A stretch of 64,000 nt of DNA from an uncultured Microcaldota archaeon (GTDB lineage Archaea; Micrarchaeota; Micrarchaeia; Norongarragalinales; CAINOH01). The notes under the pieces were generated by a model. It searched no databases and had not been told where the DNA came from. It saw only the letters and a program-made list of their open reading frames with translations. This document shows positions 37,237-47,071 of this stretch, one piece after another. The stretch covers positions 197,784 through 261,783 of the forward strand of contig CAINOH010000009.1 of the NCBI GenBank assembly GCA_903851445.1. The letters run 5' to 3'. The stretch's first letter is position 1. The number at the start of each line of letters is the position of its first letter. A program made the position numbers and the translations under genes.

Positions 37237-38376
37237 ATGTTCGACCGCGACTTTGTAGGCAGGGTAAAATTCGTCTTTTCAGACCCGCAATACAGCAACG
37301 CCGACAGGGCTGTTTTTGTCGCGTATTACGTTTTCGTCATAGCCGGCATATTGGGCATCTTTTGGTATCTTTTTTCGACCCTGAACTTGGCAATAACCGC
37401 CTTTGTGCTTATCGCCTTCGCCGTAGTGCTTGCAAAAATCACTCAGTGGTGTTTCCAAAAATTCACCGTTGCGTACTTGAAGAATGCCGGAAGGGGTGAC
37501 GAGGTCGAACTCCGCACCGAAATGATGGATTACGCGGTCAAGGCCACGGATGCATTTGCAGGCAACCCCAAAGGAGTGAAGGCTTCCGACTTGCCAAAGG
37601 CGTCCCCCCTGTTGCAGAAGGAGTTTGACAAGCAGCAAGTGCCCGCAATATGGATTCAGGCATCCGTTGCAATCCTCCTAATCCTTTTTTTTGTTTTTTT
37701 GTCATTCGCATACAAGAACATCACCGGATACGACTACGTGTTCTTTGGCAACGGGCTTTCAGCCTACAACCGCCTGCCGTCCGACAAGTATGTGATTGTA
37801 CGATATAGCTTTGTGAATTATCCTCTGCCCGAAGGCTTGCAAGGTTCCCTTGACGGCAAGGATTTTGCGCTTTACCTTTCCAACAACACCCTTCTTATCA
37901 AACCAGGTAGTTCCGTTTTCATTCCCGTATCGGGGCCGCCTTACACTGCAATGTACTCGTATGTAACTAAGAAAGGGTTATCGGTGGACTTCAGCAAGAC
38001 TGCCTCTTTTGATATCTATGAAGGGTTTCCCGATTCATCCCGTCATGAATTTTTATCTAGTCTTTCGGGGAGTTTTGAATCAGACAACACCCATTCGTCT
38101 GGGTCTTTCGTCAGCGCGGACGTGATGGCCTTGGGCATTGAGGAGAACGGGACGATTTATTTCGTGCGCGAGTTCATCGACTCAAAGAAGCTCCAAGTGG
38201 ACCGCGTTCTGCACAATAGCGATTATTCATATGAAAACGAAAATGATGGAAAAGCATACCAGAAGCTCTATTTATCGGTTGGCCAGAAGATGTATGCAAA
38301 CTGCACTGCGTTGAACACGATGGTTCTCATTGAGCACCTCGGCATCTTCTCAAAAAGCGGGATTGTCTTAGGTTAG
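37237..38376 (+). CDS. Membrane protein of unknown function
   Basis: Several TM segments and a large polar domain; ATG 37237 lies about 28 bp after TATA-like cctataaac. Confidence 0.65.
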   Translation: MFDRDFVGRVKFVFSDPQYSNADRAVFVAYYVFVIAGILGIFWYLFSTLNLAITAFVLIAFAVVLAKITQWCFQKFTVAYLKNAGRGDEVELRTEMMDYAVKATDAFAGNPKGVKASDLPKASPLLQKEFDKQQVPAIWIQASVAILLILFFVFLSFAYKNITGYDYVFFGNGLSAYNRLPSDKYVIVRYSFVNYPLPEGLQGSLDGKDFALYLSNNTLLIKPGSSVFIPVSGPPYTAMYSYVTKKGLSVDFSKTASFDIYEGFPDSSRHEFLSSLSGSFESDNTHSSGSFVSADVMALGIEENGTIYFVREFIDSKKLQVDRVLHNSDYSYENENDGKAYQKLYLSVGQKMYANCTALNTMVLIEHLGIFSKSGIVLG

Positions 38377-38425
38377 TAGTGCTTCGCATCCTCGCGCATA
38401 AAAACCTGCAAGCAGAGATTTACCT

Positions 38426-40438
38426 GTGGCCTTTGAAAATTTACCCATCCAGCAGACCTCGTCGCCCTTGCAGGTCCCCGGCATCAATCCCGAGCCAATC
38501 AAGGCGCACTACGAGCCGGGCGAAGTCACTGCGCTTTTTGAGGAACAAGTTGCAAAGGCCAAGAATGCGCTCGATTCGATAGTCAGTCTTCCAAAGGAAA
38601 AGCAGGCAGGTGCGCTGCTTGCATTCGAGACTGCCTTGTCGGAACTAAGCGACGCGGTCAACCCGCTCTATTTTACCTCCTATGTCTACCCGGATGCGGG
38701 CGTGGCAGCCGAGGGCACCGCTTGCGAGGAAAAACACGGCCGTTTCCTGGTTGATGTCTTCACGCGCAAGGACATCTACGACATAATCCGGCAAAACCCT
38801 CCGGCTGCAGCTGATGAACGCAGGCTCTACGACAAGACTGTCGAGGCGTTTGAAAAGAACGGCCTGGACCTGCCGCCAGAAAAGCTCAACAAAGTCCGTG
38901 AACTGAAAAAGAAGCTGGCTGGCCTCGAGTCGAAATTCGGCGCAAACCTCAACTTGGACAGCACGACGATTGCATTCAGTGCAGCGGAGCTTGAAGGCGC
39001 GCCGCAGGATTTCCTTGGCCGGCTGAAAAAGTCAGATGACGGGAAGTTTGTCCTTACCATGAAGTATCCCGACTACGAGCCGGTGATGCTTAATGTAAAA
39101 AGCGGGGACACGAGAAGGCGCATGCGGCTTGCGTTCCTCAACCGCGGCGCACCTGCTGAAAACACCAAGCTGTTAGAAGAGGCCATAGCAACCAGGCAAG
39201 AGATTGCGCAACTAAGCGGCTTTGGCTCGTGGGCGGACTACCGCACAAGCACCAGGCTTGCAAAGGATGCCGCGCACGTTGCCGCGTTCATAGCAAATCT
39301 CAAACCGGCAATCATAAAGAAAAGCCGCGAGAACATTTCCGCGCTTTTGGAATTCAAGCGCTCGCTGGAGCCAAACGCATCAGCAGTTGAGGTGTGGGAT
39401 GTTGCATACCTTGAAAACCAGTTGAAAAAACAGAAATATGCCCTTGACGACGAGCTGGTCCGAGAGTATTTCCCGCTCGAATCGGTAATCTCCGGGTTGT
39501 TCTCCATCTTCTCAACAGTATTTGGAGTGCGCTTTGAGCAGGTCGCAAATGCCAGGACCTGGCACCCAGATGCACAGCTTTACCGTATAGCCGAACCAGC
39601 TTCCGGCAAATCACTTGCGTACGTCTATTTCGACCTTTTCCCGCGAAAGGGAAAGTTTGGCCACGAGGCGATGGTGACCCTAGTTTGCGGCCGCAAGGCG
39701 GAAAGCGGATACGTAGCGCCCGTAGTCGCCATTGTCGCAAACAAAAACCCGGCTGCCGGAGGAAAGCCGCCGCTCCTTTCGCACGGCGAGGTAGTGGCGC
39801 TTTTCCACGAGTTCGGCCACGCGCTCAACACGACCCTCACAAGCGTCCCGTATGCAAGCCTTTCCGGCAGCAACGTCGCCTGGGATTTTGTGGAGACGCC
39901 GTCGCAGACTTTGGAAAACTGGCCTTACGCCGCGCAGGTCATCGACATCCTGTCCTGCCACTACAAGGACAATTCGAAGATGCCGCAGGGCCTGCGCGAC
40001 AAGATTGTCGCGTTGCGCGACCTTAACCTCGGATATTCCTATTCCGTCCTTCTTGCCTTCTCGCAAACGGATCTAGAACTGCACACGGCAAAAGGGGCGG
40101 TTGACATGGTTACCGTCGCGGATTCGGCATTCCTTGACTTTACCGGGATGAAAAAGCAGGAAGGCACCAATTTCCTTGCAACGTTCGGCCACATAATGGG
40201 CGGGTACGACGCTGGCTACTACTGCTACGCCTGGTCGCAGGTGTTCGCGTACGACTGCTTTGCGCAGTTCGAGAAGGAGGGCCTGCTCAACGCTGCAACA
40301 GGCGCGCGCTACAGGAAATGGGTGCTAGAGCAGGGCGACATGCAGGACGGCGACAGGCTCCTAGAGGGCTTCCTCGGCAGGCCGGCAAGTCCGGAAGCGC
40401 TTTACAAGAGGCTGGGAATAACCGTTGGTTCGGGCTGA
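38426..40438 (+). CDS. M3-family metallopeptidase (thimet/oligopeptidase-like)
   Basis: ALFHEFGHALNTTLT (HEXXH), typical M3 layout. Confidence 0.92.
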   Translation: MAFENLPIQQTSSPLQVPGINPEPIKAHYEPGEVTALFEEQVAKAKNALDSIVSLPKEKQAGALLAFETALSELSDAVNPLYFTSYVYPDAGVAAEGTACEEKHGRFLVDVFTRKDIYDIIRQNPPAAADERRLYDKTVEAFEKNGLDLPPEKLNKVRELKKKLAGLESKFGANLNLDSTTIAFSAAELEGAPQDFLGRLKKSDDGKFVLTMKYPDYEPVMLNVKSGDTRRRMRLAFLNRGAPAENTKLLEEAIATRQEIAQLSGFGSWADYRTSTRLAKDAAHVAAFIANLKPAIIKKSRENISALLEFKRSLEPNASAVEVWDVAYLENQLKKQKYALDDELVREYFPLESVISGLFSIFSTVFGVRFEQVANARTWHPDAQLYRIAEPASGKSLAYVYFDLFPRKGKFGHEAMVTLVCGRKAESGYVAPVVAIVANKNPAAGGKPPLLSHGEVVALFHEFGHALNTTLTSVPYASLSGSNVAWDFVETPSQTLENWPYAAQVIDILSCHYKDNSKMPQGLRDKIVALRDLNLGYSYSVLLAFSQTDLELHTAKGAVDMVTVADSAFLDFTGMKKQEGTNFLATFGHIMGGYDAGYYCYAWSQVFAYDCFAQFEKEGLLNAATGARYRKWVLEQGDMQDGDRLLEGFLGRPASPEALYKRLGITVGSG

Positions 40439-40466
40439 GCTGGCAGTATTTGCATAGTTCTTTCCT

Positions 40467-41528
40467 TCACAAATACGGCTTCAGGCTCTCCTTCGAGAGT
40501 TTAACCTTCGGCTCCCACCCGAAGGCTTCCCTCGCCCTCCTGCAGTCGAACTCGCGGTTGTCAGCCAAAGTCAGGATGTTCTCAACAGTCATCGAAGTCT
40601 TTCTTCCAATCAGCTTGAACGCGGCGTTGCGCAGCTGGAGCGCGCGGATTGCAAGTTCCTTGGACGTGTGCTTGGTTGGTGCGGGCACTCCGAGCGCATG
40701 GCAGACTATGCCGTAGACTTCCTTCTGCGTCTGGGCCTTTGCAGAGAAGCAGAACGTGCCCTCCTGCACCAGCGGGTTGCGGATTACTGATTCTATTGCC
40801 GAGATTGCGTCGGAGACGTTGATGAACGAAATCCTGTTCTCGCCCGAGCCGATGATTTGGAGCGTTCCGGACTTGGCCATCGAAAGGACTTTCGAAAAGC
40901 CCTCGGTGAACCCCTCGCCGTAGATTATCGAGAAGCGGCAAATCACGTATGCCGCGCCGGAGTTGCGCACTGCGTCCTCGGCCAGCGCCTTGCTCTTTCC
41001 GTAATTGTTAATCGGGTTCGCTGCGGCATCCTCGTTTATCGGGGTTGCGGACTCCTTTCGCGTCACGCTGGTTGAGGAGATGAAAATAAGCCTCGCGCCG
41101 GCCTTCCTGCACGCGTCAGCCGCGACCTTGGTCGGCGCGGTGTTCGCCTTTGTCATCTCGTCAAGCGATGCGGAATAGTCTATCTTCGCGGCCAGGTGCA
41201 CAAAATCAGAGGCGCCGGCGATTTTCCTTGCAAGCTCGCCGGAGTCGGAAAGCGAGTCCCTGGCAATTACCAGTGCTGGGTGTGCCTTGCAGAAGTGTTC
41301 GCTTACCTTGTTGCAGGCGTGCTTGCGGAGCTCCCACTCAGCCTCGTCGTTTCGCACAATCGCAATGACAGAGTAGCCTTTTTGCAGCAGCGACGACACC
41401 AAGAGTCTGCCCAGGCGTCCGGCGGCTCCGCTGACCGCAATCTTGCGCGCGGCGTCCCGAGCCCCGTTGCCTGCACCGGGCTTTGCTTTGCCGCGGCCGG
41501 CATTTTCCTGTGTGCGTTTGTGGGCCAT
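40467..41528 (-). CDS. NAD-dependent epimerase/dehydratase (extended SDR)
   Basis: VSGAAGRLGRLLVSSLL, ARLIFISSTSVTRKES, NNYGKSKALAED. Confidence 0.88.
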   Translation of the reverse strand: MAHKRTQENAGRGKAKPGAGNGARDAARKIAVSGAAGRLGRLLVSSLLQKGYSVIAIVRNDEAEWELRKHACNKVSEHFCKAHPALVIARDSLSDSGELARKIAGASDFVHLAAKIDYSASLDEMTKANTAPTKVAADACRKAGARLIFISSTSVTRKESATPINEDAAANPINNYGKSKALAEDAVRNSGAAYVICRFSIIYGEGFTEGFSKVLSMAKSGTLQIIGSGENRISFINVSDAISAIESVIRNPLVQEGTFCFSAKAQTQKEVYGIVCHALGVPAPTKHTSKELAIRALQLRNAAFKLIGRKTSMTVENILTLADNREFDCRRAREAFGWEPKVKLSKESLKPYL

Positions 41529-41530
41529 CC

Positions 41531-42718
41531 TTACCAATTGTAGTTCTTCTTGATGTGGTTAAAAACCGGGTTGGATTCAAGCGGCGGCCGCTCGTCCGAG
41601 CAGTATACCGCGAGGCTGTGCACGTCCAGCTTTACGCTTGGCTGGAAGCCGAACGCGTTTTTTGCGCGCGTGCAGTCGAACACCCGGTTGTCGGCGAGCG
41701 TGAGCATGTTCTCCACGCTCAGCTCGGGGGACTCGCCGAGCACGTCAAGGGCGAACGTTTTTGCCCGCAATGACAGCAGTGCGAAATCCTTTTGCACGTG
41801 CCTTGTCGGCGCCGGCGCTCCAACCGCTTCCGCAAGCACGCCGTAAAGCTCGGTTTGCGTGATGTTGCCGCCTGAAAAGATGAACGTGCCTTCGCGCACT
41901 TCGGCGTGGCACAGGACAGCCTTCAGCGCGGCCACTGCGTCGTTTATGTGTATGAACGTAATCCGGTTGCTGCCGTCGCCGATTACGAAGAGGCGCCCCT
42001 GCCGCAGCAGCTGGACCACCTTGGTGAAGCCGTCCGAGAACCCTTCGCCGTAAATCACCGGGAAACGCACTATTACGTGCGCAATCCCGGCCTTGAGCAC
42101 CGCCTCCTCCGCAAGCAGCTTGCCTTTTCCGTAGTTGTTCGAAGGCGACGGCCTTGCGTCCTCGTTGATGGGGTCCTTGGATTCCTTGCGGGTGACGCTT
42201 GTGGATGAAACGTAAACCATCCTCGCGCCCGTCATTCTGCACGCCTCGGCAACCACCCTGACGGGGCGCACCGTCGCCTTTACCATCTTTGAAAGGGGCG
42301 CGGTGTATGCGACCGTCGCGCCTAGGTGCACCACGTCCGAGGCGTCCTTGATGAGCGCGGCAACGGATTCGGGGTCAACTAGCGGGTCCTTCTCAATCAC
42401 GAGCTCGTGGTGGGGCCTGCAGTATTTTTCGTGCACCGAGTTGCAGGCGATTTTCTGCAGCTCCCACGCGCCTTCGTCGTCGCGGACTATCGCAATCACT
42501 TTCCTGCCGCTTTCCAGAAGCGCCTTGACGAGCTTCCTGCCTATGCGGCCGGCCGCGCCTGTGACTGCCACTGGCCTCGTTTTCCCTGCCTTTGGCGCTT
42601 CCCGTGCAGCCGGGTTTTTCCGGTAGGCCAGCGAGCTTTTGGGCGCGCGTGAGGTTGCAACTGGCGCTTTTTTTGCAGCTTTCGGCCTTGCCTTTGCTTT
42701 AGCGTTTTTCCCAGGCAT
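41531..42718 (-). CDS. NAD-dependent epimerase/dehydratase, paralog of 40467-41528
   Basis: VTGAAGRIGRKLVKALL, ARMVYVSSTSVTRKES, NNYGKGKLLAEE; basic N-terminal extension. Confidence 0.88.
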   Translation of the reverse strand: MPGKNAKAKARPKAAKKAPVATSRAPKSSLAYRKNPAAREAPKAGKTRPVAVTGAAGRIGRKLVKALLESGRKVIAIVRDDEGAWELQKIACNSVHEKYCRPHHELVIEKDPLVDPESVAALIKDASDVVHLGATVAYTAPLSKMVKATVRPVRVVAEACRMTGARMVYVSSTSVTRKESKDPINEDARPSPSNNYGKGKLLAEEAVLKAGIAHVIVRFPVIYGEGFSDGFTKVVQLLRQGRLFVIGDGSNRITFIHINDAVAALKAVLCHAEVREGTFIFSGGNITQTELYGVLAEAVGAPAPTRHVQKDFALLSLRAKTFALDVLGESPELSVENMLTLADNRVFDCTRAKNAFGFQPSVKLDVHSLAVYCSDERPPLESNPVFNHIKKNYNW

Positions 42719-42966
42719 CTTCCCTTACCAAGTAATGCTTTCGCCTGCAGGGTAAAAAAATGCTTTCAAGGCATAACTCCGGCCTGACAGCCGGGTTTGT
42801 AGGGCTGCAAGCTGGAAAAAGAGGGGAATGGTTAAAAACTAAAAAGCAGCCGCGAAAAGGGGTGTGGCCGGGATGGAAAAAAATTCCAAAAAAGGGAAAA
42901 GAAAAAAGAATCGAAGGCGTTGCGGCTGGAAGGCCTTTCAGGCCACCACTCCGCACGTGCCGAAAC

Positions 42967-43470
42967 TTACTTTAGCTTGGCGTCGTAGCTTCCCGTCTGG
43001 AGCTTCTTGATGGCTTCCTTTGCGTTCAGCCCGTCCACAGTTGCGCCGAGGCTCAGGCAGCTTCCCATTACCTCGGAAACCTGCGCCTTGAGCGTCTTTG
43101 CAAGGGTTGCGTCGGTCTTCATCTTGGCGACCTTGACGCACTGCTCGATGGTCATGTTCCCGATGACCTTCTTGCCTTTGGCCCCGGGCTCTTCCTTTAC
43201 AGGCTCCTTCAGGCCGAGCTCCTTCTTGATGAGTGAGGACATCGGAGGCGTGCCAACCGTAATCTCGAAAGTCTTTGAGCCCTTGTCAACGACTACTGTG
43301 ACCGGCACCTGCATCCCTGCGAAGGCCTTGGTCTTTTCGTTGATCTGGGCAACCACCATGCCCACGTTCACGCCAGTTGGCGCAAGCGACGGGCCGAGGG
43401 GTGGTGCCGGCGTTGCCTTTCCGCCTTCCACCATGGCGCTTACCGTAACATTTGCCATAATCCATTTCAC
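42967..43470 (-). CDS. rpl11: 50S ribosomal protein L11
   Basis: VEGGKATPAPPLGPSLAPTGVNVGMVVAQINEKTKAFAGMQVPVTV. Confidence 0.96.
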   Translation of the reverse strand: MKWIMANVTVSAMVEGGKATPAPPLGPSLAPTGVNVGMVVAQINEKTKAFAGMQVPVTVVVDKGSKTFEITVGTPPMSSLIKKELGLKEPVKEEPGAKGKKVIGNMTIEQCVKVAKMKTDATLAKTLKAQVSEVMGSCLSLGATVDGLNAKEAIKKLQTGSYDAKLK

Positions 43471-43496
43471 CTTTCAAAAACGATTTTCAACTGAGA

Positions 43497-43934
43497 TTAC
43501 TGGGGGAGCACGCGTATCGTGTTCAGCTTGATTGTGACCGGGATGGGCACCGCGACCTCGATGAGCTCCACCGTGACCTCGTCCTTTTCCTGGTCAACGC
43601 GCACGACCTTGGCCTTCTCGCCCTTGAACGGGCCCGAGATGACCTCCACGAGCTGGCCGCGGTTGATTATTACCTCGATGGGCTTGCTTTCGAGGAACGT
43701 GGCGATGTCCGCAATCTGCATCGTGTTCGCAAGAAGTCCCTTGACGTGCGGCACGTTCTGTATCGCCTGCTTTGCGTCGAACTCGTTGTCCGCCTCGGCT
43801 ATGAGGTACCCCTTTAGCATTGGCGAGACAACCAGTGCTTTGACCGGAAGCTTGAACTTGCGGATTTTTTCGTAGAGCATGTCCGCGACTATGCTCTCTT
43901 GCCCTGCTGTGACGCGGTAAGTGTATAGTGGCAT
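43497..43934 (-). CDS. spt5: Transcription elongation factor Spt5 (NusG family)
   Basis: MPLYTYRVTAGQESIVADMLYEKI...LKGYLIAEAD...KOW: GQLVEVISGPFKGEKAKVVRVD. Confidence 0.93.
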   Translation of the reverse strand: MPLYTYRVTAGQESIVADMLYEKIRKFKLPVKALVVSPMLKGYLIAEADNEFDAKQAIQNVPHVKGLLANTMQIADIATFLESKPIEVIINRGQLVEVISGPFKGEKAKVVRVDQEKDEVTVELIEVAVPIPVTIKLNTIRVLPQ

Positions 43935-43965
43935 AAGGTAATGCTTGACCTCCTGTTGGTTTGTC

Positions 43966-44190
43966 TCAGACTTGGCGCAGGTAGTACCAGAATATGGATA
44001 TGGCAAAGCCGATGGCGCCAATGACCAGCATCCCAAGGGCGGTGCTCTTTGCAATGTGCTCGTACTCCTCTCCCTTTGGCTTGTGCGTGACGTTGAGCAC
44101 GCGTTCAGACTGGCCGATAAAGTCGGAAACCATTGCGCCAATGTCCATAGTTCTTCTTGCACCCTTTTTCCTGTTTTTGTAATCGTTCAT
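43966..44190 (-). CDS. secE: Preprotein translocase subunit SecE/Sec61 gamma
   Basis: VSDFIGQSERVLNVTHKPKGEEYEHIAKSTALGMLVIGAIGFAISIFWY. Confidence 0.9.
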   Translation of the reverse strand: MNDYKNRKKGARRTMDIGAMVSDFIGQSERVLNVTHKPKGEEYEHIAKSTALGMLVIGAIGFAISIFWYYLRQV

Positions 44191-45302
44191 TAAATGAAGT
44201 CGATGTTCTCGACTGCCTCGCCGGTAGTCTGCGCCATCTGCTTTTCGCGCACCCCGGAGAGCACGGCGAGCACGCGCACGCCGCGGTTCTTGATGTTGTC
44301 ATCGACAGTCGCGCCCCAGATGATGTGCGCGTCAGGCGCGATGCTCCTGCTTATCGCCGTGACAGCGGCCTCGGACTCGCCAAGCGTCATGTCCGGCCCG
44401 CCGGTTATGTTGATTAGCGCCTTCGATGCGCTTGAAACGTCCATATCAAGGAAAGGCGAACTGAGCGCCTTCTCTGCAGCCTGCACCACGCGGTCGGGCA
44501 TTTCGCTGCCTTCCATCTCGCCAAGGCCAATCATCGCGCTTCCGGATTCGCCAAGGATTGTGCGCACATCAGCAAAGTCCAGGTTGACCAGGCCGGGTTT
44601 TGTTATGAGCTCGGTGATTCCCTTCACCGCGTTTGCGAGCACCATGTCAGCAGCCTTGAACGCCGCGTTGAGCGGTAGGTCCGGGACGTATTCCAAGAGC
44701 TTGTCATTGGGGATGACTATTGTGGTGTCCGCCTCGCGCTTGAGCTTGTCGAGGCCCTTTATTGCGTTCTCCTTGCGTTTGAGCCCTTCGGATGAGAACG
44801 GCATTGTGACTATTGCGATGCAGAGCGCGCCGGACTGCTTTGCACAGCGTGCAATGATGTGGGCAGAGCCCGTTCCGGTCCCTCCGCCCATGCCGCAGGT
44901 CACAAAGACCAGGTCGGCGTTTCCGACGATGTCTTTGATTTCCTGCTCGGACTCCTGCGCAGCAGCCTCTCCCACTTCGGGATTGGAGCCTGCTCCAAGG
45001 CCCTTGGTCTTCTTCCTCCCAAGGATTACGCGCTTGTCGGCGTGGGTCTTCAGGAGGTGCTGCGCGTCGGTGTTCATCGCAACCAGGCGTGCGCCGATGA
45101 CGCCGACTTCCTGGATGCGGTTGAGCGTGTTGTTGCCTGACCCGCCCGTGCCCACGATGCAAATCTTGGGTTTGTTCTCCTCGAGTATCTTCATCAGTTC
45201 CAGGTCGTCTTCCGACATCGGTTTTCCTGGCTCGGTTACCACTGTGCGTGACACGGGTATTCCGGGGCCTTTTGAGAACATTTCCTCGAAGTTGACGGGC
45301 AT
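44190..45302 (-). CDS. ftsZ: Cell division protein FtsZ
   Basis: CGMGGGTGTGSAHIIA tubulin signature; start MPVNFEEMF. Confidence 0.97.
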   Translation of the reverse strand: MPVNFEEMFSKGPGIPVSRTVVTEPGKPMSEDDLELMKILEENKPKICIVGTGGSGNNTLNRIQEVGVIGARLVAMNTDAQHLLKTHADKRVILGRKKTKGLGAGSNPEVGEAAAQESEQEIKDIVGNADLVFVTCGMGGGTGTGSAHIIARCAKQSGALCIAIVTMPFSSEGLKRKENAIKGLDKLKREADTTIVIPNDKLLEYVPDLPLNAAFKAADMVLANAVKGITELITKPGLVNLDFADVRTILGESGSAMIGLGEMEGSEMPDRVVQAAEKALSSPFLDMDVSSASKALINITGGPDMTLGESEAAVTAISRSIAPDAHIIWGATVDDNIKNRGVRVLAVLSGVREKQMAQTTGEAVENIDFI

Positions 45303-45489
45303 AATTATCCACTTCCAATGCTGATAAGTTGGTTTTATCGGCAAAGGTTAAAACCAATTGCGATGCGGGCACCGGATGCCTGCCTTTGCAACAGACAAAA
45401 TCAGCCTTCGGCTGGACGTATAACAACAAGAGTAGGCTTGGAATAATTCTTAATGGTTTGCAATCTGCCGCAAGTCCGCAGCAGCCTTT

Positions 45490-45570
45490 CGGCGGGCGTG
45501 GGATTAGGTGTTTGCCTGTTGAGCTGACGGGATTATGGCGGACAACGTTCCCCACAGGCAGCCTGCCCGC
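45490..45570. other. Structured intergenic element (ncRNA or leader candidate)
   Basis: Nested helices GGCGGGC(45490-45496)/GCCCGCC(45564-45570) and GCCTGT(45513-45518)/ACAGGC(45553-45558). Confidence 0.4.
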
Positions 45571-45629
45571 CAAACCAGTTGACTGGATACCAACGGATTA
45601 TAAACGTGCAGAAGGTATCTCTTCTGAAA

Positions 45630-46097
45630 ATGGACAAAAAGCCGCGTCCCTCCTGGGACGAGTATTTCATGCAGATTGCAGAGGACGTAGCCGCACGCTC
45701 CACCTGCAACTCGCGCCACGTTGGCTCGGTCATAGTGGTGGAGCGGCGGATGGTCGCAACCGGCTATAATGGCGCCCCCCACGGAATGCCCCACTGCACC
45801 GATGTTGGCTGCAAGCTCGTCACGGTGACCGAGAACGGAGAGAGCAACGAAAAGTGCGACCGCGTGCTCCACGCCGAGCAGAACGCAATCATACAGTGCG
45901 CGATGCATGGAGTGCCGTGCAAGGGTGCGACGATTTACACTACTGCCCGGCCGTGCAGGCTGTGCGCAAAGATGATAGCCAACGCCGGGATAAGGCGCGT
46001 GGTCTATTGCGATGAGCCTTCGGACAGGGAGCCTTTCGAGATACTTGCTGCTGCGGGAGTGGAAGCGGACCGGCTGGTTTCTGCAAAGGAAAAGTAA
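45630..46097 (+). CDS. Deoxycytidylate (dCMP) deaminase-like protein
   Basis: RVLHAEQNAIIQCA, TARPCRLCAKMIANAGIRRVVY; upstream TATA GGATTATAAACG. Confidence 0.92.
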   Translation: MDKKPRPSWDEYFMQIAEDVAARSTCNSRHVGSVIVVERRMVATGYNGAPHGMPHCTDVGCKLVTVTENGESNEKCDRVLHAEQNAIIQCAMHGVPCKGATIYTTARPCRLCAKMIANAGIRRVVYCDEPSDREPFEILAAAGVEADRLVSAKEK

Positions 46098-46134
46098 GGG
46101 GTCCGGCAGCTAAACACAAAAAAGGAAAACAAAA

Positions 46135-47064
46135 ATGAAAACAAAAAACCCCTTTACCGTCGTGATGCCCGCATACAACGAAGAGGATGGCATCGCCAGG
46201 GTCATTGACGAGGTCAAAGGCCACGCTGACAAGCTTATTGTAGTTGACGACGGCAGCAGCGACCGGACAAGGGTGATTGCCGAGGAGTGCGCAAGGAAGC
46301 ACCCTGGAATCACCGTGGTAAGCCATGCAAGGAACAAGGGCAAGGTCGCGGCAATACTTACCGGAATCAGGCACGCAAGGACCGAAGTGGTCGTGCTCAT
46401 TGACGCGGACCACACGTACCCCGCAAAGGACATTCCCATACTTGTAAAGAAGATTGAAGAGGGCTCGGACCTGGTGCTTGGAAACCGCTTCTCCTCGGGA
46501 CTGCGTAACATCCCTGCGTTCAACCGCCTCGGGAACGGGCTGTTCTCGTTCCTGATATCCTTTGCAAGCGGACAGGAGATAGCGGACGGCCAGACGGGCT
46601 TTCGCGCATTCCGAAAGGGGATGCTTGGCGACCTGGACATCCGTTCGAACGGGCTCGAGTTCGAGACCGAGATGACCATAAAGGCGGCAATCAACGGCTA
46701 CAAGGTCGAGGAAGTGCCGATAGAATACAGGAAGAGGATTGGAAAGTCCAAGCTCAACCCGGTCAGGGACGGCTACCGGATGTTTTTTGCGATACTGCGC
46801 TCGGGCTACTCGCAGATGTCCATAATTTCCAAGGGGTTCGCGCTGCCTGGGCTGTTCATCGTGCTGGTCGGGATACTCTTCATGCTCGTGTCAATAAGCG
46901 AGTACTTGGCTGCTGGCAAGCTGTCGCACGAGTACTACCCGCTCCTGTTCGTCTTCTTCGCCCTTGCAGGGACGCAACTAATCACGCTGGCGGTGTTTTC
47001 GGACGTGCAGCAGAAGAAGCTCTCAAGGATAGAGCGCGACGTTGCTTCGCTGAAGAAAAAATAA
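46135..47064 (+). CDS. Family 2 glycosyltransferase (dolichyl-phosphate sugar synthase-like)
   Basis: FTVVMPAYNEEDGIARVIDEV, LIVVDDGSSDRT, ADHTYPAKDIP; C-terminal TMs. Confidence 0.9.
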   Translation: MKTKNPFTVVMPAYNEEDGIARVIDEVKGHADKLIVVDDGSSDRTRVIAEECARKHPGITVVSHARNKGKVAAILTGIRHARTEVVVLIDADHTYPAKDIPILVKKIEEGSDLVLGNRFSSGLRNIPAFNRLGNGLFSFLISFASGQEIADGQTGFRAFRKGMLGDLDIRSNGLEFETEMTIKAAINGYKVEEVPIEYRKRIGKSKLNPVRDGYRMFFAILRSGYSQMSIISKGFALPGLFIVLVGILFMLVSISEYLAAGKLSHEYYPLLFVFFALAGTQLITLAVFSDVQQKKLSRIERDVASLKKK

Positions 47065-47071
47065 AAAAAGG

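Noticed and set aside
42760-42975. 71-aa plus-strand ORF in the purine-rich tract after rpl11
   Set aside because: Lys/Gly-rich translation of an A/G tract, better explained as a terminator region of the minus-strand operon.
44194-45324. 376-aa plus-strand ORF and 289-aa minus-strand ORF (44704-45573) overlapping ftsZ
   Set aside because: Both are frame shadows of FtsZ with low-complexity translations.
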